From Duganella lactea (GTDB lineage Bacteria; Pseudomonadota; Gammaproteobacteria; Burkholderiales; Burkholderiaceae_D): a DNA stretch of 64,000 bases. This document shows positions 36,600 through 44,696 of the stretch, piece by piece. Position numbers and translations under genes: made by a program. Numbering within the stretch: position 1 is the first letter of the stretch; each line of letters starts with the position of its first letter. Below the pieces are notes generated by a model. The model saw nothing but the letters and a program-made list of their open reading frames with translations, was not told the DNA's origin and did no database searches. The stretch lies in assembly GCF_009857505.1 (NCBI RefSeq), contig NZ_WWCP01000001.1:186001-250000 (forward strand), given 5' to 3'.

Positions 36600-37028
36600 C
36601 TATTGTTTAGCCTGGCGGCGCTTCGCGTCGTAGCTCAGCGCCGCAATGATTTTGACGAGGTGTTCCGACTGGCAGAACTCGATACGCTCAATGCCGCAAA
36701 TGCGCTTGGCCATGCCATCGGCATAGGCCCACGGCCGCTTAGCATCTGCGAGCTGGGCCTCGATCTTGTTGACCAGCTGGGCGCGTTGCGGCGCGGCTTT
36801 TGGCTTTGTCCGTCCGGCGTTGTTCTTCTCGATCTTGAACCCCACTTTTTTGAACCGATCCAGTACAGCCTGGCGCTCATCGGTGTTGAGACTGGCCGAG
36901 CTGGACTTGCCGGTGACGTTCACCAGGATGGCCCGGTAGGCGTCGTCGTCCAGCTGGAGCGCCTTCTTGGCCACGTGGATCAATGCCAGGTCAGCTTTAC
37001 GCTGCTGCTCGCTGTTCTTCGCTCTCAT
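36600..37028 (-). CDS. GemA-like protein (Mu gp16, DUF1018)
   Basis: A 142-residue protein starting at ATG 37028 (GAGAG just upstream). The DUF1018/gp16 pattern is clear: ADLALIHVAKKALQLDDDAYRAIL, TGKSSSASLNTDERQAVLDRFKKVGF, and WAYADGMAKRICGIERIEFC. Mu GemA modulates host gene expression and DNA topology. Overlaps the upstream gene (stop at 36997). Confidence 0.9.
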   Translation of the reverse strand: MRAKNSEQQRKADLALIHVAKKALQLDDDAYRAILVNVTGKSSSASLNTDERQAVLDRFKKVGFKIEKNNAGRTKPKAAPQRAQLVNKIEAQLADAKRPWAYADGMAKRICGIERIEFCQSEHLVKIIAALSYDAKRRQAKQ

Positions 37029-37494
37029 GCTTGCTCTCTTTGGACTGTTTTGCGGCGGCAGCACCTGCCTCAATAATTGCCTGTGCCTCGGCCTTGCTTG
37101 GGATGGTGATGGATTCGCAGACCTTGCACAGATGATTGATAGCGGCCTTGCCTGTGCTCCAGTCCGGCAGATAGATAGTGTAGGAACCGCTAAAGTACGG
37201 GTCTTTGCTCACATGTCGTTTCCCCAGTGCCTTTTCCATCTTGCTGCGCTTTGCTGGCGACAGGTTTGGGCGAACGGATTGGCGCAGGAATTTCTGTTCA
37301 GGCGCTGGATTGCTGCCGATAACCCATGCCGCTTTCATCAGGCCGTTGACGTAGGTATAGACGCGAAACGTCATCGCGGTTTTACGCTCCACGTTCAGCG
37401 ATACCAGATAACCGTCACACATCAGATTCACGCTCCCCCAAGGGAGCGACAATTCTTTTATCAGGTCTTCCTTCTGTTGCTTGCTTAACTTCAT
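36997..37494 (-). CDS. Conserved early phage protein of unknown function
   Basis: A 165-residue protein starting at ATG 37494 with GAGGAAAT before it. It begins MKLSKQQKEDLIKELSLPWG, has a compact beta-rich centre (VNLMCDGYLVSLNVERKTAM, FSGSYTIYLPDWSTGKAAINHL) and a charged C-terminal tail overlapping the GemA gene by 32 bp. I know similar proteins in early regions of Mu-like prophages but no function. Confidence 0.72.
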   Translation of the reverse strand: MKLSKQQKEDLIKELSLPWGSVNLMCDGYLVSLNVERKTAMTFRVYTYVNGLMKAAWVIGSNPAPEQKFLRQSVRPNLSPAKRSKMEKALGKRHVSKDPYFSGSYTIYLPDWSTGKAAINHLCKVCESITIPSKAEAQAIIEAGAAAAKQSKESKHESEEQRAAA

Positions 37495-37519
37495 ATTTCC
37501 TCTTGGTTGCTCATCAGTA

Positions 37520-37560
37520 CCAGGCAACCCCGCCTGGCAGACTGGCCCGTTAAGGCCAGT
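37520..37560 (-). other. Two tandem hairpins between early genes
   Basis: CCAGGC-AACCCC-GCCTGG (37520-37537) and ACTGGCC-CGTTAA-GGCCAGT (37541-37560) lie back to back in the only sizeable gap of the early operon. They may act as mRNA processing or attenuation signals; no U-run is present. Confidence 0.5.
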
Positions 37561-37597
37561 TTCGCTTATGGAAAGTTAATCGTCGGACGGGGCGCTG

Positions 37598-38227
37598 TTA
37601 AACCTTGGCCACGTCCAGGGAAATGGGCTGATACTGGTCGGTGCTGCCGACGCGCTCATAGAAGCGCACATACTGGCTGGTGCCGATCACTTGCACCGAT
37701 TCGCCGATGGCCTGCATGGCACGCTGCCAGCGCTCGTCTTTGATATCCAGACGGCGCAGGCCAAGGATGCGACCGGTGCTGATGTTGCCTTCCTTATCGG
37801 TGTCGAATGCCTGCTGGACGATGACCTTGATTTCAGGGCCGCTGTCACGGCTCCAGTCATGGATGCACTCGTCAATCAGGCCCTTCGCCGCTTGCAGGCG
37901 TTCATCGAATGTGATGTTTTCAGCAGTGGCGACATTGACCTTGTAACGGCCGTCGAACGACACCAGGGTGACGTTGCCTTTCTTGCCGCCAAGCTTGGCT
38001 TCATACTGCTCGGCCGACAGCGTCACGAAGGCGGCCACATCGGCGAACACACCGGCCTTGAACTGCGCCAGTGCCTTGTTCTGCGCCTTCGCGCCTTCAA
38101 TCAATTCCTGCACCAGGCTGTCGCGTGCAAGATCGATAGGTTTGATGGTGTCCACCGGGATCAGGTGGCCTTGTGCGTTCTTGCGGAAGCCTTCCGGCAC
38201 GTCGAGTTGTTGTGCGGTTGCGTTCAT
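37598..38227 (-). CDS. DUF3164 family protein
   Basis: A 209-residue protein of the DUF3164 family, found in early regions of Mu-like and other phages: VPEGFRKNAQGHLIPVDTIKP near the start, VTLVSFDGRYKVNVATAENITFDERLQAAK in the middle, and RTGRILGLRRL-like and SKQYVRFYER-like C-terminal motifs (here STGRILGLRRLDI and SQYVRFYERV). Function unknown. Confidence 0.9.
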   Translation of the reverse strand: MNATAQQLDVPEGFRKNAQGHLIPVDTIKPIDLARDSLVQELIEGAKAQNKALAQFKAGVFADVAAFVTLSAEQYEAKLGGKKGNVTLVSFDGRYKVNVATAENITFDERLQAAKGLIDECIHDWSRDSGPEIKVIVQQAFDTDKEGNISTGRILGLRRLDIKDERWQRAMQAIGESVQVIGTSQYVRFYERVGSTDQYQPISLDVAKV

Positions 38228-38265
38228 GCGTTTCCTTCTACGGGTTGAAAAATCTATGTGGTGAA

Positions 38266-38553
38266 TCAGTGAGTGGCTGGAGCCGGTGCGGCAGGCGCGT
38301 CTGCTGCGTTATCTTCAACCTTGATCTTGACGCGCTCGGCGATGAACTCGCTCACTACGCCAGGCAGTCGGCTGCCATCGCCATCAAGGTGCGCTACCGT
38401 GATGCGGCTCAGCCAGCGCGCCATATCGCAGACGGTCTGTTCCATCGTGTTGCGCTCGACCAGCGCGCCGTGCAACGCAGCCTCCAGTTGCTCGTAGGTT
38501 GGCTTCTGGCCAGCTTCCAGTTTTGCGGCGAGTTCGTCTTTCCAGTTCTTCAT
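38266..38553 (-). CDS. Small early phage protein, unknown
   Basis: A 95-residue protein (MKNWKDELAAKLEAGQKPTYEQLEAAL) with a helical N-terminal half and an Ala/Pro-rich tail (ADAPAAPAPATH). It overlaps the next upstream gene by four bases (ATGA). No family is recognised. Confidence 0.65.
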   Translation of the reverse strand: MKNWKDELAAKLEAGQKPTYEQLEAALHGALVERNTMEQTVCDMARWLSRITVAHLDGDGSRLPGVVSEFIAERVKIKVEDNAADAPAAPAPATH

Positions 38554-38777
38554 TGCAGTTCCTTTTTAAGTTGACGCAGTGTGTTCTCCAGTTCAGCTTT
38601 GCGGCGGGCGATGTACTGCCCGCGCATGAAGTGCAGCTCCTGTGCGGTGTGCCGACCATCATCAACCGCGAGCATGAACTCGGCGACAGTGCGGCGGCGA
38701 TGCGCCTCCAGGCGGCGCAGCTCCCAATGCACCAGGGCGATTCGCGCTTTTACGTACATGCGGTGCAGCTTGTTCAT
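38550..38777 (-). CDS. Small basic early phage protein, unknown
   Basis: A 75-residue, very basic helical protein (ALVHWELRRLEAHRRRTVAEFM) starting at ATG 38777, which overlaps the preceding stop as ATGA. It ends in a coiled-coil-like ENTLRQLKKELQ. No family is recognised. Confidence 0.6.
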   Translation of the reverse strand: MNKLHRMYVKARIALVHWELRRLEAHRRRTVAEFMLAVDDGRHTAQELHFMRGQYIARRKAELENTLRQLKKELQ

Positions 38778-39115
38778 ACTTGTTCCTCGTCTTTGCGTTT
38801 GTATTGGCACTGCTGGCACGCACGCCAGTGCTGCATGGCGACAGGGTTATGCGTCGGCGCGCGCCTGGTAGAAAAATCGTGGCACATAGCGGTCGGCAAC
38901 TTCAGCGCCAGATACGGGCAGGCGATGGACATGGGCAGTTCCAAGACGGCGAGTACCTCGCGCTCCATCTTGGCCAAGTCCCCTGTGTACTTGCCAGCCA
39001 GCGCCAGGCTGACCGAAGTGCGCGAGTAGTTCACGCGGACAGCAGCGCGGCCGATGCTTGTCTTGGCGGCTTCAGTGCGCAGGAGCTGGAGCCAGCGCGG
39101 TTCAGAGGTCGTCAT
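38774..39115 (-). CDS. Early phage protein with HTH and Cys-rich C-terminus
   Basis: A 113-residue protein starting at ATG 39115 (GGAG 9 bases upstream). Residues 5-50 read like a DNA-binding HTH (EAAKTSIGRAAVRVNYSRTS, VSLALAGKY). The C-terminal part has C-x-H...HWRACQQCQYK, a possible zinc site. Such small regulators occur next to muB in transposable prophages; function unknown. Confidence 0.7.
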   Translation of the reverse strand: MTTSEPRWLQLLRTEAAKTSIGRAAVRVNYSRTSVSLALAGKYTGDLAKMEREVLAVLELPMSIACPYLALKLPTAMCHDFSTRRAPTHNPVAMQHWRACQQCQYKRKDEEQV

Positions 39116-39746
39116 GGTTCTTCTCCTGTTCTTCCCAGACAACCTCATTCAAATTGGGGTCATACACGCTTTTCGTGCGCTGGATCATTGGTGGACGTGG
39201 TCCGGTGTATTTGCCTGCGGCCAGGCGATAGCGTGCAATGCTGCCCTGGCGGGCGTTCTGCGCTTCTTTGGTCAGCGTGAGATAGCCTGCCTGGAACAGC
39301 GCGCCAACGTATGCCTTGGCAGTGCCGTCCTTGACTTCGGTGCCGGACGTGCTGGCGTGGGCAGCCAGTTCGCGGTAGTTGAACTCGCCGATGATGCGCA
39401 TTGAGCGCCAAAGTGCCTCAGTGCCCATGCCTTGCAGCAGTGGCTTGCCATCGCGGGTCAGGCGTGGAGCTTCGATGCCGTTGTCACGGACCAGCTTCCA
39501 TTGCTTCTTCGCGGCGACCGGTGTGTTGGTCAGCATCTCGCCAGCGAGAAAGCCGCCCAGTTCCAGGGAGCGCAGATAGGTGTTCAGTGTCGCTTCGTTG
39601 ATGTTGGTTTTGATGCTCAGTTTCGCGGTGGTGAAAGGTGTTTCCATTCCAAACTTACGAATCATTTCCCAAGCTCGCTGACGCGAGCCTTTGCCGCCGA
39701 CCTGTTCTGCGTTGATCGGCTTGCGTTTAGTTTTGGTTGATGCCAT
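39102..39746 (-). CDS. Winged-helix early phage protein
   Basis: A 214-residue protein with two winged-helix-like segments, GSRQRAWEMIRKFGMETPFT...AKLSIKTNINEATLNTYLRSLELGGFL at 20-65 and ALWRSMRIIGEFNYRELAAHAS at 110-135, followed by GTAKAYVGALFQAGYLT. It lies between muB and the small early genes. A role in replication or regulation is plausible, not shown. Confidence 0.75.
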   Translation of the reverse strand: MASTKTKRKPINAEQVGGKGSRQRAWEMIRKFGMETPFTTAKLSIKTNINEATLNTYLRSLELGGFLAGEMLTNTPVAAKKQWKLVRDNGIEAPRLTRDGKPLLQGMGTEALWRSMRIIGEFNYRELAAHASTSGTEVKDGTAKAYVGALFQAGYLTLTKEAQNARQGSIARYRLAAGKYTGPRPPMIQRTKSVYDPNLNEVVWEEQEKNHDDL

Positions 39747-39775
39747 TTACTCGTTATCTTTCTTCTTCGTTTTTC

Positions 39776-40516
39776 TTATGCTGCGCGGCGCTTCGGTGCT
39801 TCGCCGGTATAGAGGTCACGCTCGCCCCAGGCTTTCAGGGTCATGCTGGTTTCGGCGCTAATCATGGCCTGCTCGTGAATCAGTGTGAGGTTGACGCATA
39901 CGCGGCGCACAGAGCCGTTGGCCAGCTGGACGATGTGTTCCAGCAAATCGGCGGAGATTTCGACGTCAGGGCAATAGATCGGTGCGAGCTTCTGCGCATC
40001 CGAGACGGACACGGGCATCGCGGGAATCCACGCCATGACGCGGCTATGAAAGCGCTCCCATTTCTTGAGCTTGTGCGGCAGCATTTCTTCGCCGACCAGG
40101 ATCAGCGTGCCCTGGCTGCCTTCGTAGATATCGCGCACCAGCTCCACCATGTTGTCCGAGCGCAGGCAGAAGTCGAACTCATCGATAATCAGCGGGCGGC
40201 GGCTGGCGGCGATCTGTTCGCAGATTTGGTCTAGCATGCTTGCAATGGTGCTCATCGGCTTGATGCCCATTTCAAAGAGGATTTTCTCCAGCATGGTCTT
40301 ACGATTCCAGGCGCTGCGCATTTGCACGTAGTAACCGCGTGCCTGGTTGGCCAGTGCCGAGCAGGCGATGGTCTTGCCACGCCCAGCCTCACCGTAGATG
40401 ACGCCGATGCCTGGGAGGCCATCCACGCGGCTGATGAGCTTTTCAGCAGCGATGGCCACCAGATCGAGGTTAGAGATGCGGGCCGTGCGATTGACCATGT
40501 GATTGATAGTCGTCAT
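39776..40516 (-). CDS. MuB-like AAA+ ATPase, transposition target protein
   Basis: A 246-residue ATPase starting at ATG 40516. Walker A GEAGRGKT is near residue 41-48 and Walker B LIIDEFDFCL near 110. The family (TniB/MuB AAA) coats target DNA and activates MuA, directing insertion away from phage DNA (target immunity). It is shorter than Mu B (312 residues), as in B3/D3112-type phages. It follows muA directly. Confidence 0.93.
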   Translation of the reverse strand: MTTINHMVNRTARISNLDLVAIAAEKLISRVDGLPGIGVIYGEAGRGKTIACSALANQARGYYVQMRSAWNRKTMLEKILFEMGIKPMSTIASMLDQICEQIAASRRPLIIDEFDFCLRSDNMVELVRDIYEGSQGTLILVGEEMLPHKLKKWERFHSRVMAWIPAMPVSVSDAQKLAPIYCPDVEISADLLEHIVQLANGSVRRVCVNLTLIHEQAMISAETSMTLKAWGERDLYTGEAPKRRAA

Positions 40517-40563
40517 ACTTCGTCTTCCTTTGTTGGCGGCACCGTTGCAGCGGTGCCTGGTTG

Positions 40564-42711
40564 TTATGCGCTCTTGCGCTGGTACATACGGAATTCGGCG
40601 GTGGCTTGATATGTCTGCCGCCATTTCTTTTGCTTATCACTGCGGTCCTGCTGTGCTCCTTCAAATTCCATTCGCTGCCATTCGTCCCATCGTTCTTGCG
40701 GGGTGTTTGGCACGCTCCATTCCTGCTCATCGGGCACGACCGGCTGGGCCGTAGTCAGTGGCACGTCGATGACTTCCACATCCTTGACTTCGGCCGGGAT
40801 CGCATCGCGGGCGCGCAGCGCCAGTTCGTCGCGGGTCATGTTGATGAAGCCTGGGATATGGACGCTTTCCATGTGCTCTAATGCAGGCGCGCCACGGCGT
40901 TCGCTGATCGCGGCATCACGCTTGACATCAAGGCGCTTGATCTTCGCGTCAAGCCGCTTGTCCCGCCCGCGATCCATTACGGACTGAGGCATGTATTCGC
41001 GGCTGTTACCGTTTAGTTCGGCGGTGCAGATGAAGCGCCCGTCGGGGTCATACACCCATACCTTTTCTGGATCGTGAATGTCGTAGCCAACACGCATCTG
41101 ATCGGTGTGGAATTCCTCCAGGTACTTCGAGAAATAGCGATTCCCGAACACCTCAATTTCGCCCCGATGGATGGTGCGCAACACCTGTGGACGGAATAGG
41201 GGCCGCAGCTCATCGTCCGAAACCGTGTGCGGGACAAAACCTTTTGCAACTGCCAGCTCCCAAGCCTCGTTCGGCGTCATGTGCCGCCGACGGCCTGTTG
41301 CGGGATCGGTGATCTTGGCCAGCGACCGATGCGGACTGTTGTTGTATTCATCGACCTTCTGTTGGCAGAATTCGACAAAGCCGGGCCAGCCGATCAGCGG
41401 CATCGCCACCGCCTCGCCGTTCTTCTGCGCCTTGATCGCCTTGCGGGACAGCTTGAACGTGCCCAGCTTCGCCTGGCGGTCCATGTCGTGGCCGATATAG
41501 CCAGGCAGCTGCTTGGCCGCGTTGACCCAGATCGTCTGGTGTGACCGTTCGATGATGCCGCGTGCCTGGGAGTTGTACGGCAAGCTGTTAATCATTTCAG
41601 TGCCCAGGCGAGCCATCAGGCCGGTGCCGGTGTCGGTCATCAGCTCATTCTTGTAGCCCGAGCCGTTGTCCACATACAGGATGGCTGGGATGCCGCCGTT
41701 AATCACCGCGTTACGCAGCGCGTCCAGCACGGCGAAGGCGCTTTCAGCGAGGCCTACGGACCAGCCCACAGCGCGGCGCGTCGCCACGTCAAGCACAGAG
41801 GTAATTTCTGGCCTAAATGGCTGGCCGTGCAGCGGGTGCTGTACTTCGGCGTCGAAGCGGTGACCATCGGCGGTGTAGACGTCGCTGGGCAGCAGCGTGT
41901 CGAACGTGCGCCGGATAAATGGCTTGATCGACTTGATCTCGTTCGACCCCATGCGGCCCATTTCAAGCGTGACCTTGCCGACCTTGTCCAGGAAGCGGCG
42001 AACCTGCCAAATACTTGGCGTCGTGGCCATCTGCTTGGCTGCCCATTCGGTAGCAAACTGCCTGTAGGCATGCTCTACGGTAGGTTTTTCCGGGCGCTGG
42101 AAGTACCCCAGGAAGGTCGGCGCCCAGTCCGGCACGCTCATATCCCGTTCTTTCTTTTTCGGGGCCAGCATGCCTGCACGGTCGTACTCCACGAAGCGCA
42201 GGATGCTGCGCTCGGACGGCAGACCATCGGCGCTGGGGCGGCCGCGCTCATCGCGGGCCATCTTGAGCATGGCGACCAGCTGAGGATTGGCTTGACCTTC
42301 GCGGGCCATTTCAACCAGGGTGCGAGCGGCCTTTTTCAAGGGATAACCGGATAGATTCATCAGCGTTTGCAGGGCAAGCAGTACGCCTTTGCGTGCATCG
42401 GCCTTGAGAGCCTGGGTTTCGGTCTCGATCAGCGGAATCTGGTTTTCTGGCCCGACTTTTACTCGGCGCGGCTCGACCACCGCTACAGCTTTCTGCGCAG
42501 CTTTGTGGCGGATCGCCTCCATGATTTTTGCTGGCGGCAGATACTCCTTACGCAGTCCTCCGCGACCACCTTTGCCCGGCACTTCGATGAATTTCCACCC
42601 TTCGGATTTAGCTCGCTTAAATACAGCGGCGCGAGTAGTCGGGAGGCCATCAATTGCCATGCTCGCCAAGGTCTCGGCGTCGTAATGCGATTTCAAGATG
42701 ACTGCATTCAT
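40564..42711 (-). CDS. MuA-like DDE transposase
   Basis: A 715-residue transposase from ATG 42711 (a TTG at 42744 would add 11 residues). An N-terminal winged-helix DNA-binding part is followed by the Mu-type core with catalytic triad at about D282 (YTADGHRF), D348 (YVDNGSG) and E388 (RGIIERSHQ). The C-terminal part contains the beta-barrel region (FGNRYFSKYLEEF, VWVYDPDGRFI). It integrates the phage and drives replicative transposition during lytic growth, working with MuB and the end sites described here. Confidence 0.96.
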   Translation of the reverse strand: MNAVILKSHYDAETLASMAIDGLPTTRAAVFKRAKSEGWKFIEVPGKGGRGGLRKEYLPPAKIMEAIRHKAAQKAVAVVEPRRVKVGPENQIPLIETETQALKADARKGVLLALQTLMNLSGYPLKKAARTLVEMAREGQANPQLVAMLKMARDERGRPSADGLPSERSILRFVEYDRAGMLAPKKKERDMSVPDWAPTFLGYFQRPEKPTVEHAYRQFATEWAAKQMATTPSIWQVRRFLDKVGKVTLEMGRMGSNEIKSIKPFIRRTFDTLLPSDVYTADGHRFDAEVQHPLHGQPFRPEITSVLDVATRRAVGWSVGLAESAFAVLDALRNAVINGGIPAILYVDNGSGYKNELMTDTGTGLMARLGTEMINSLPYNSQARGIIERSHQTIWVNAAKQLPGYIGHDMDRQAKLGTFKLSRKAIKAQKNGEAVAMPLIGWPGFVEFCQQKVDEYNNSPHRSLAKITDPATGRRRHMTPNEAWELAVAKGFVPHTVSDDELRPLFRPQVLRTIHRGEIEVFGNRYFSKYLEEFHTDQMRVGYDIHDPEKVWVYDPDGRFICTAELNGNSREYMPQSVMDRGRDKRLDAKIKRLDVKRDAAISERRGAPALEHMESVHIPGFINMTRDELALRARDAIPAEVKDVEVIDVPLTTAQPVVPDEQEWSVPNTPQERWDEWQRMEFEGAQQDRSDKQKKWRQTYQATAEFRMYQRKSA

Positions 42712-42730
42712 GTTGTTCTTGGGGGGGCAT

Positions 42731-43054
42731 TTAGTTGGATGCAACAGATTCCAGGGTTGCAGAAGTTGCTAATTTGTTCGGAAAGTTGGCAATCACAGAG
42801 ATAACCGGCGTAAAATTACGTTTCGCATAACGTTCTGGCCAGATTTCTTCCGCCTCCTTGCCAATTGCTGCGGCGATGATTCGTTCAGCTTTGGGGTAAG
42901 GGGCAGTAAGAGCTGTTTTTAAGGTGTGCTCGCTCAAGCCATTTGCGCGAGATAATCCACGCATAGACCAGCCGTTTTTGTGTAACGCTGCGATTACGTC
43001 CGCCCGGTGCCAGTCGGCTCGTGCGGATTTTTTTGATGATGTGACTACACTCAT
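42731..43054 (-). CDS. Ner-like early repressor
   Basis: A 107-residue DNA-binding protein. Residues about 14-75 match the Ner/Nlp helix-turn-helix (DWHRADVIAALHKNGWSMRG, GLSEHTLKTAL, then PKAERIIAAAIGKEAEEIWPERY). Mu Ner turns down both early and repressor promoters to commit to lytic growth. It is divergent from the repressor gene across a 198-bp operator region. Confidence 0.92.
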   Translation of the reverse strand: MSVVTSSKKSARADWHRADVIAALHKNGWSMRGLSRANGLSEHTLKTALTAPYPKAERIIAAAIGKEAEEIWPERYAKRNFTPVISVIANFPNKLATSATLESVASN

Positions 43055-43101
43055 TTGCTAACCCTTCGCGGTAAGTAAGTGGGTGCATTTTAGGTTGATT
43101 A

Positions 43102-43248
43102 GTTGTTTCTTGCAATAGAAAACAACCTGAAAAACAACTTAAAATTCAGTGTTTACGATAAGCTATTGATTTTATTGGGTTGTTTGTTGGTTGTTTCTTT
43201 GTGTTGCCTCCTCATCCAGAGGAAGCAACTTAGCGAATAGGGTTGTTT
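43102..43248. promoter_or_regulatory. Early operator region with six GTTGTTT boxes
   Basis: Between the divergent ner and repressor genes, the heptamer GTTGTTT or its complement AAACAAC occurs at 43102, 43120, 43132, 43179, 43190 and 43242, in both orientations. The last copy lies immediately before the repressor start codon. This AT-rich region is the obvious site of repressor/Ner switching. Confidence 0.65.
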
Positions 43249-43252
43249 CCGT

Positions 43253-43717
43253 ATGCCAGAGAATTTCCGAGAGCGGTTTTTGAAAGAGGCGGGCGAGCGT
43301 CCGTATGCCTGGGCTGCCACGATGGGCCTTCCTAAGGACTTGGTGACGGCGGTTATTAGGGGTGGTGAGGATTACCAGCCCATCCGGCGGACGCTGACCA
43401 AACTGGCCGAGGCTACCGGGAAAAGCGTTGCGTGGTGGCAAACAGGTGAAGAAGGCGAATCCTCGGGATTGCCTGCAAAAGCCGCTCAACCGCCCGCCAA
43501 ATCACTCGCTGGCACTATCGCGGGTGGAACTGGGCAGGTGAACGTGCTCCAGCTAGAGCTGGCTATCAAGGCTGTTGACAAGTGGGAGCAGACCAGGGAT
43601 GCAAAGATTGATCCCGAGCGACGTCCAGCCGTCATAGCCGTGCTTTACGAATTCCTATCTAAATCAGAGAACGCAGGCGATGCGGCAATAGACGTTGTGC
43701 TACGTGCGTTAGGGTGA
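43253..43717 (+). CDS. Phage c-type repressor
   Basis: A 154-residue regulator, the only clear prophage gene on the plus strand. The N-terminal 60 residues form a Mu-repressor-like DNA-binding domain (FRERFLKEAGERPYAWAATM, GLPKDLVTAVI, ...SVAWWQTG); a Pro/Ala-rich linker follows (AAQPPAKSLAGTIAG) and a helical C-terminal part (LQLELAIKAVDKWEQ) probably oligomerises. It should hold the lysogenic state by binding the GTTGTTT boxes upstream. Confidence 0.85.
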   Translation: MPENFRERFLKEAGERPYAWAATMGLPKDLVTAVIRGGEDYQPIRRTLTKLAEATGKSVAWWQTGEEGESSGLPAKAAQPPAKSLAGTIAGGTGQVNVLQLELAIKAVDKWEQTRDAKIDPERRPAVIAVLYEFLSKSENAGDAAIDVVLRALG

Positions 43718-43985
43718 TGTGATAATTGGTGAGAATTGAAAAGTGGACTTTAGGTTTCATTGCTAAAATAATTGCTTTAAGAAAATGATTATTGCAATGA
43801 AAACACCTCAGAACGTAGAGAATGCCTTAGATTTGCTGATGAGCATGATGGATGACGCCGTCACGTATGGGACGCAGCAGGCAAAGAAAGCTTGGTTTAC
43901 CTGTTTGTCTGCTGGACAACGTCGGGCAAGTGCGAACGAGCCGATTTACCAGACGAGGCGTCATTCGGCAGTAAGGTATCGGAGA

Positions 43986-44147
43986 GGTGTCAAAAAAAGC
44001 GCAATAGTGCGCACAATTCACTCGGTTTTGAGCAATCCGTGCCAAAACGTGTTGAGTAAGGAAAAGGGGCCGGGAGCCGCATGGTTACTGGGTTTCTGGC
44101 CCAAACTCTCGTTGATCTTCGGGTGTCAAAACAATCACTCCCTCACA
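43986..44147. other. Prophage left end (attL) with three transposase-binding-like repeats
   Basis: Counting inward from the ACA terminus (44147), the motif GGTGTCAAA, complement of TTTGACACC, lies at 44122-44130 (bases 18-26), a one-mismatch copy (GTGCCAAA) at about 44038-44046, and a perfect copy at 43986-43994. Three spaced sites near bases 20, 105 and 158 resemble the L1, L2, L3 layout of Mu. The rest of 43718-44147 holds no convincing gene; an open frame starting at 43785 runs through these sites and out of the phage end. Confidence 0.72.
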
Positions 44148-44152
44148 ATTTG
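44148..44152. repeat. Target-site duplication, copy at the left prophage end
   Basis: ATTTG directly follows the ACA terminus and repeats the five bases at 10300-10304. Confidence 0.8.
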
Positions 44153-44488
44153 GCACTGATTTGCGCTCCCTTTGGTAAGCCTGGTGAAAGAATCTTGAAG
44201 GACTTAAAAGCCGCACGCGACGCGGGCAACTTCATCCCAGTCAGTCTGGTCTATTCTTGGTGGTAGCTGCGTGCACGCTAGGCGATGCTACCTCAGTCGG
44301 CGTTTTCATTTCTGTGGAATCCCCACACCGCGCGGGGTGCGTGCGAGAGCGTGGGTGCCAAGCTGAGTGAAGTCGAAATTGAATTGTGGAATATATGTAA
44401 CAAACGGGGGGACTGCGTCCGTCCAATCTGAGCCTGTTCGCACAAACATCGAATTGACGCGTCGTCGGTCTATTTAGGAGGCGCTACC
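44153..44488. other. Gene-free host flank of the prophage
   Basis: I see no supportable gene in this 336-bp stretch. It is the continuation of the host sequence interrupted at 10304 and holds a short open end (CAPFGKPGERILKDLKAARD...) that has no start on the other side of the insertion, so it is probably a decayed fragment. Confidence 0.4.
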
Positions 44489-44696
44489 GTGGAATTATTA
44501 GACTCAATCAAGAATGAGGCCATAGCCGTCGCGGAGCTCCCTGTCGACAAGATGGAACCGGTCCAGCTTCAATGAGGCCCTGCTACAGCCGGCGATCGCT
44601 GCTTTGCGTAGCAAGGATCAGAAACAGATGGCGATGTTCGAGGACCTTCTACCGGTTGGTGGTAAGCGTCCAGCGCACCCACCTATGAATCCTTGA
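44489..44696 (+). pseudogene. Broken small ORF with a strong ribosome binding site, interrupted by an IS66 end
   Basis: AGGAGG (44476-44481) stands 7 bases before a GTG at 44489 that opens MELLDSIKNEAIAVAELPVD. The frame stops at 44573, but a neighbouring frame continues with compatible composition (FNEALLQPAIAALRSKDQKQ, MAMFEDLLPV) until an IS66-like terminus at 44662. It looks like a small gene damaged by a frameshift and then by insertion. Product unknown. Confidence 0.35.

Larger units (their letters stand above)
10305..44147 (-). mobile_element. Mu-like transposable prophage with siphovirus-type tail, 33.8 kb
   Basis: The element starts TGTAGC and ends CTCACA, flanked by ATTTG on both sides. 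At each end the motif TTTGACACC occupies bases 18-26 counted inward. Gene content from the left end (44147) is repressor, Ner, MuA, MuB, early genes, Mor, lysis, terminase, portal, head, tail and fibre genes, nearly all on the minus strand, as in Mu and its Pseudomonas relatives B3 and D3112. The tail genes include a tape measure and a tube protein but no sheath, so the particle should be siphovirus-like. No gene of the core set is visibly broken; whether it is inducible cannot be told from sequence. Confidence 0.93.

Noticed and set aside
43785-44159. Plus-strand frame of 124 residues at the left end of the prophage
   Set aside because: It contains the predicted transposase-binding sites and continues past the phage terminus into host DNA, so it cannot be a phage gene of this length; composition is not protein-like after residue 60.
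44146-44164. Similarity of the host flank AATTTGGCACTGATTTGCG to the right-end repeat AATTTGACACCGGTTTGCG
   Set aside because: First taken as an end repeat, but it lies outside the ACA terminus and includes the ATTTG duplication; the termini align perfectly without it, so the likeness is likely coincidence.
44300-44345. Short GC-rich inverted repeat near CCCCACACCGCGCGGGG
   Set aside because: Stem of four or five bases only, no T-run and no gene directly upstream.
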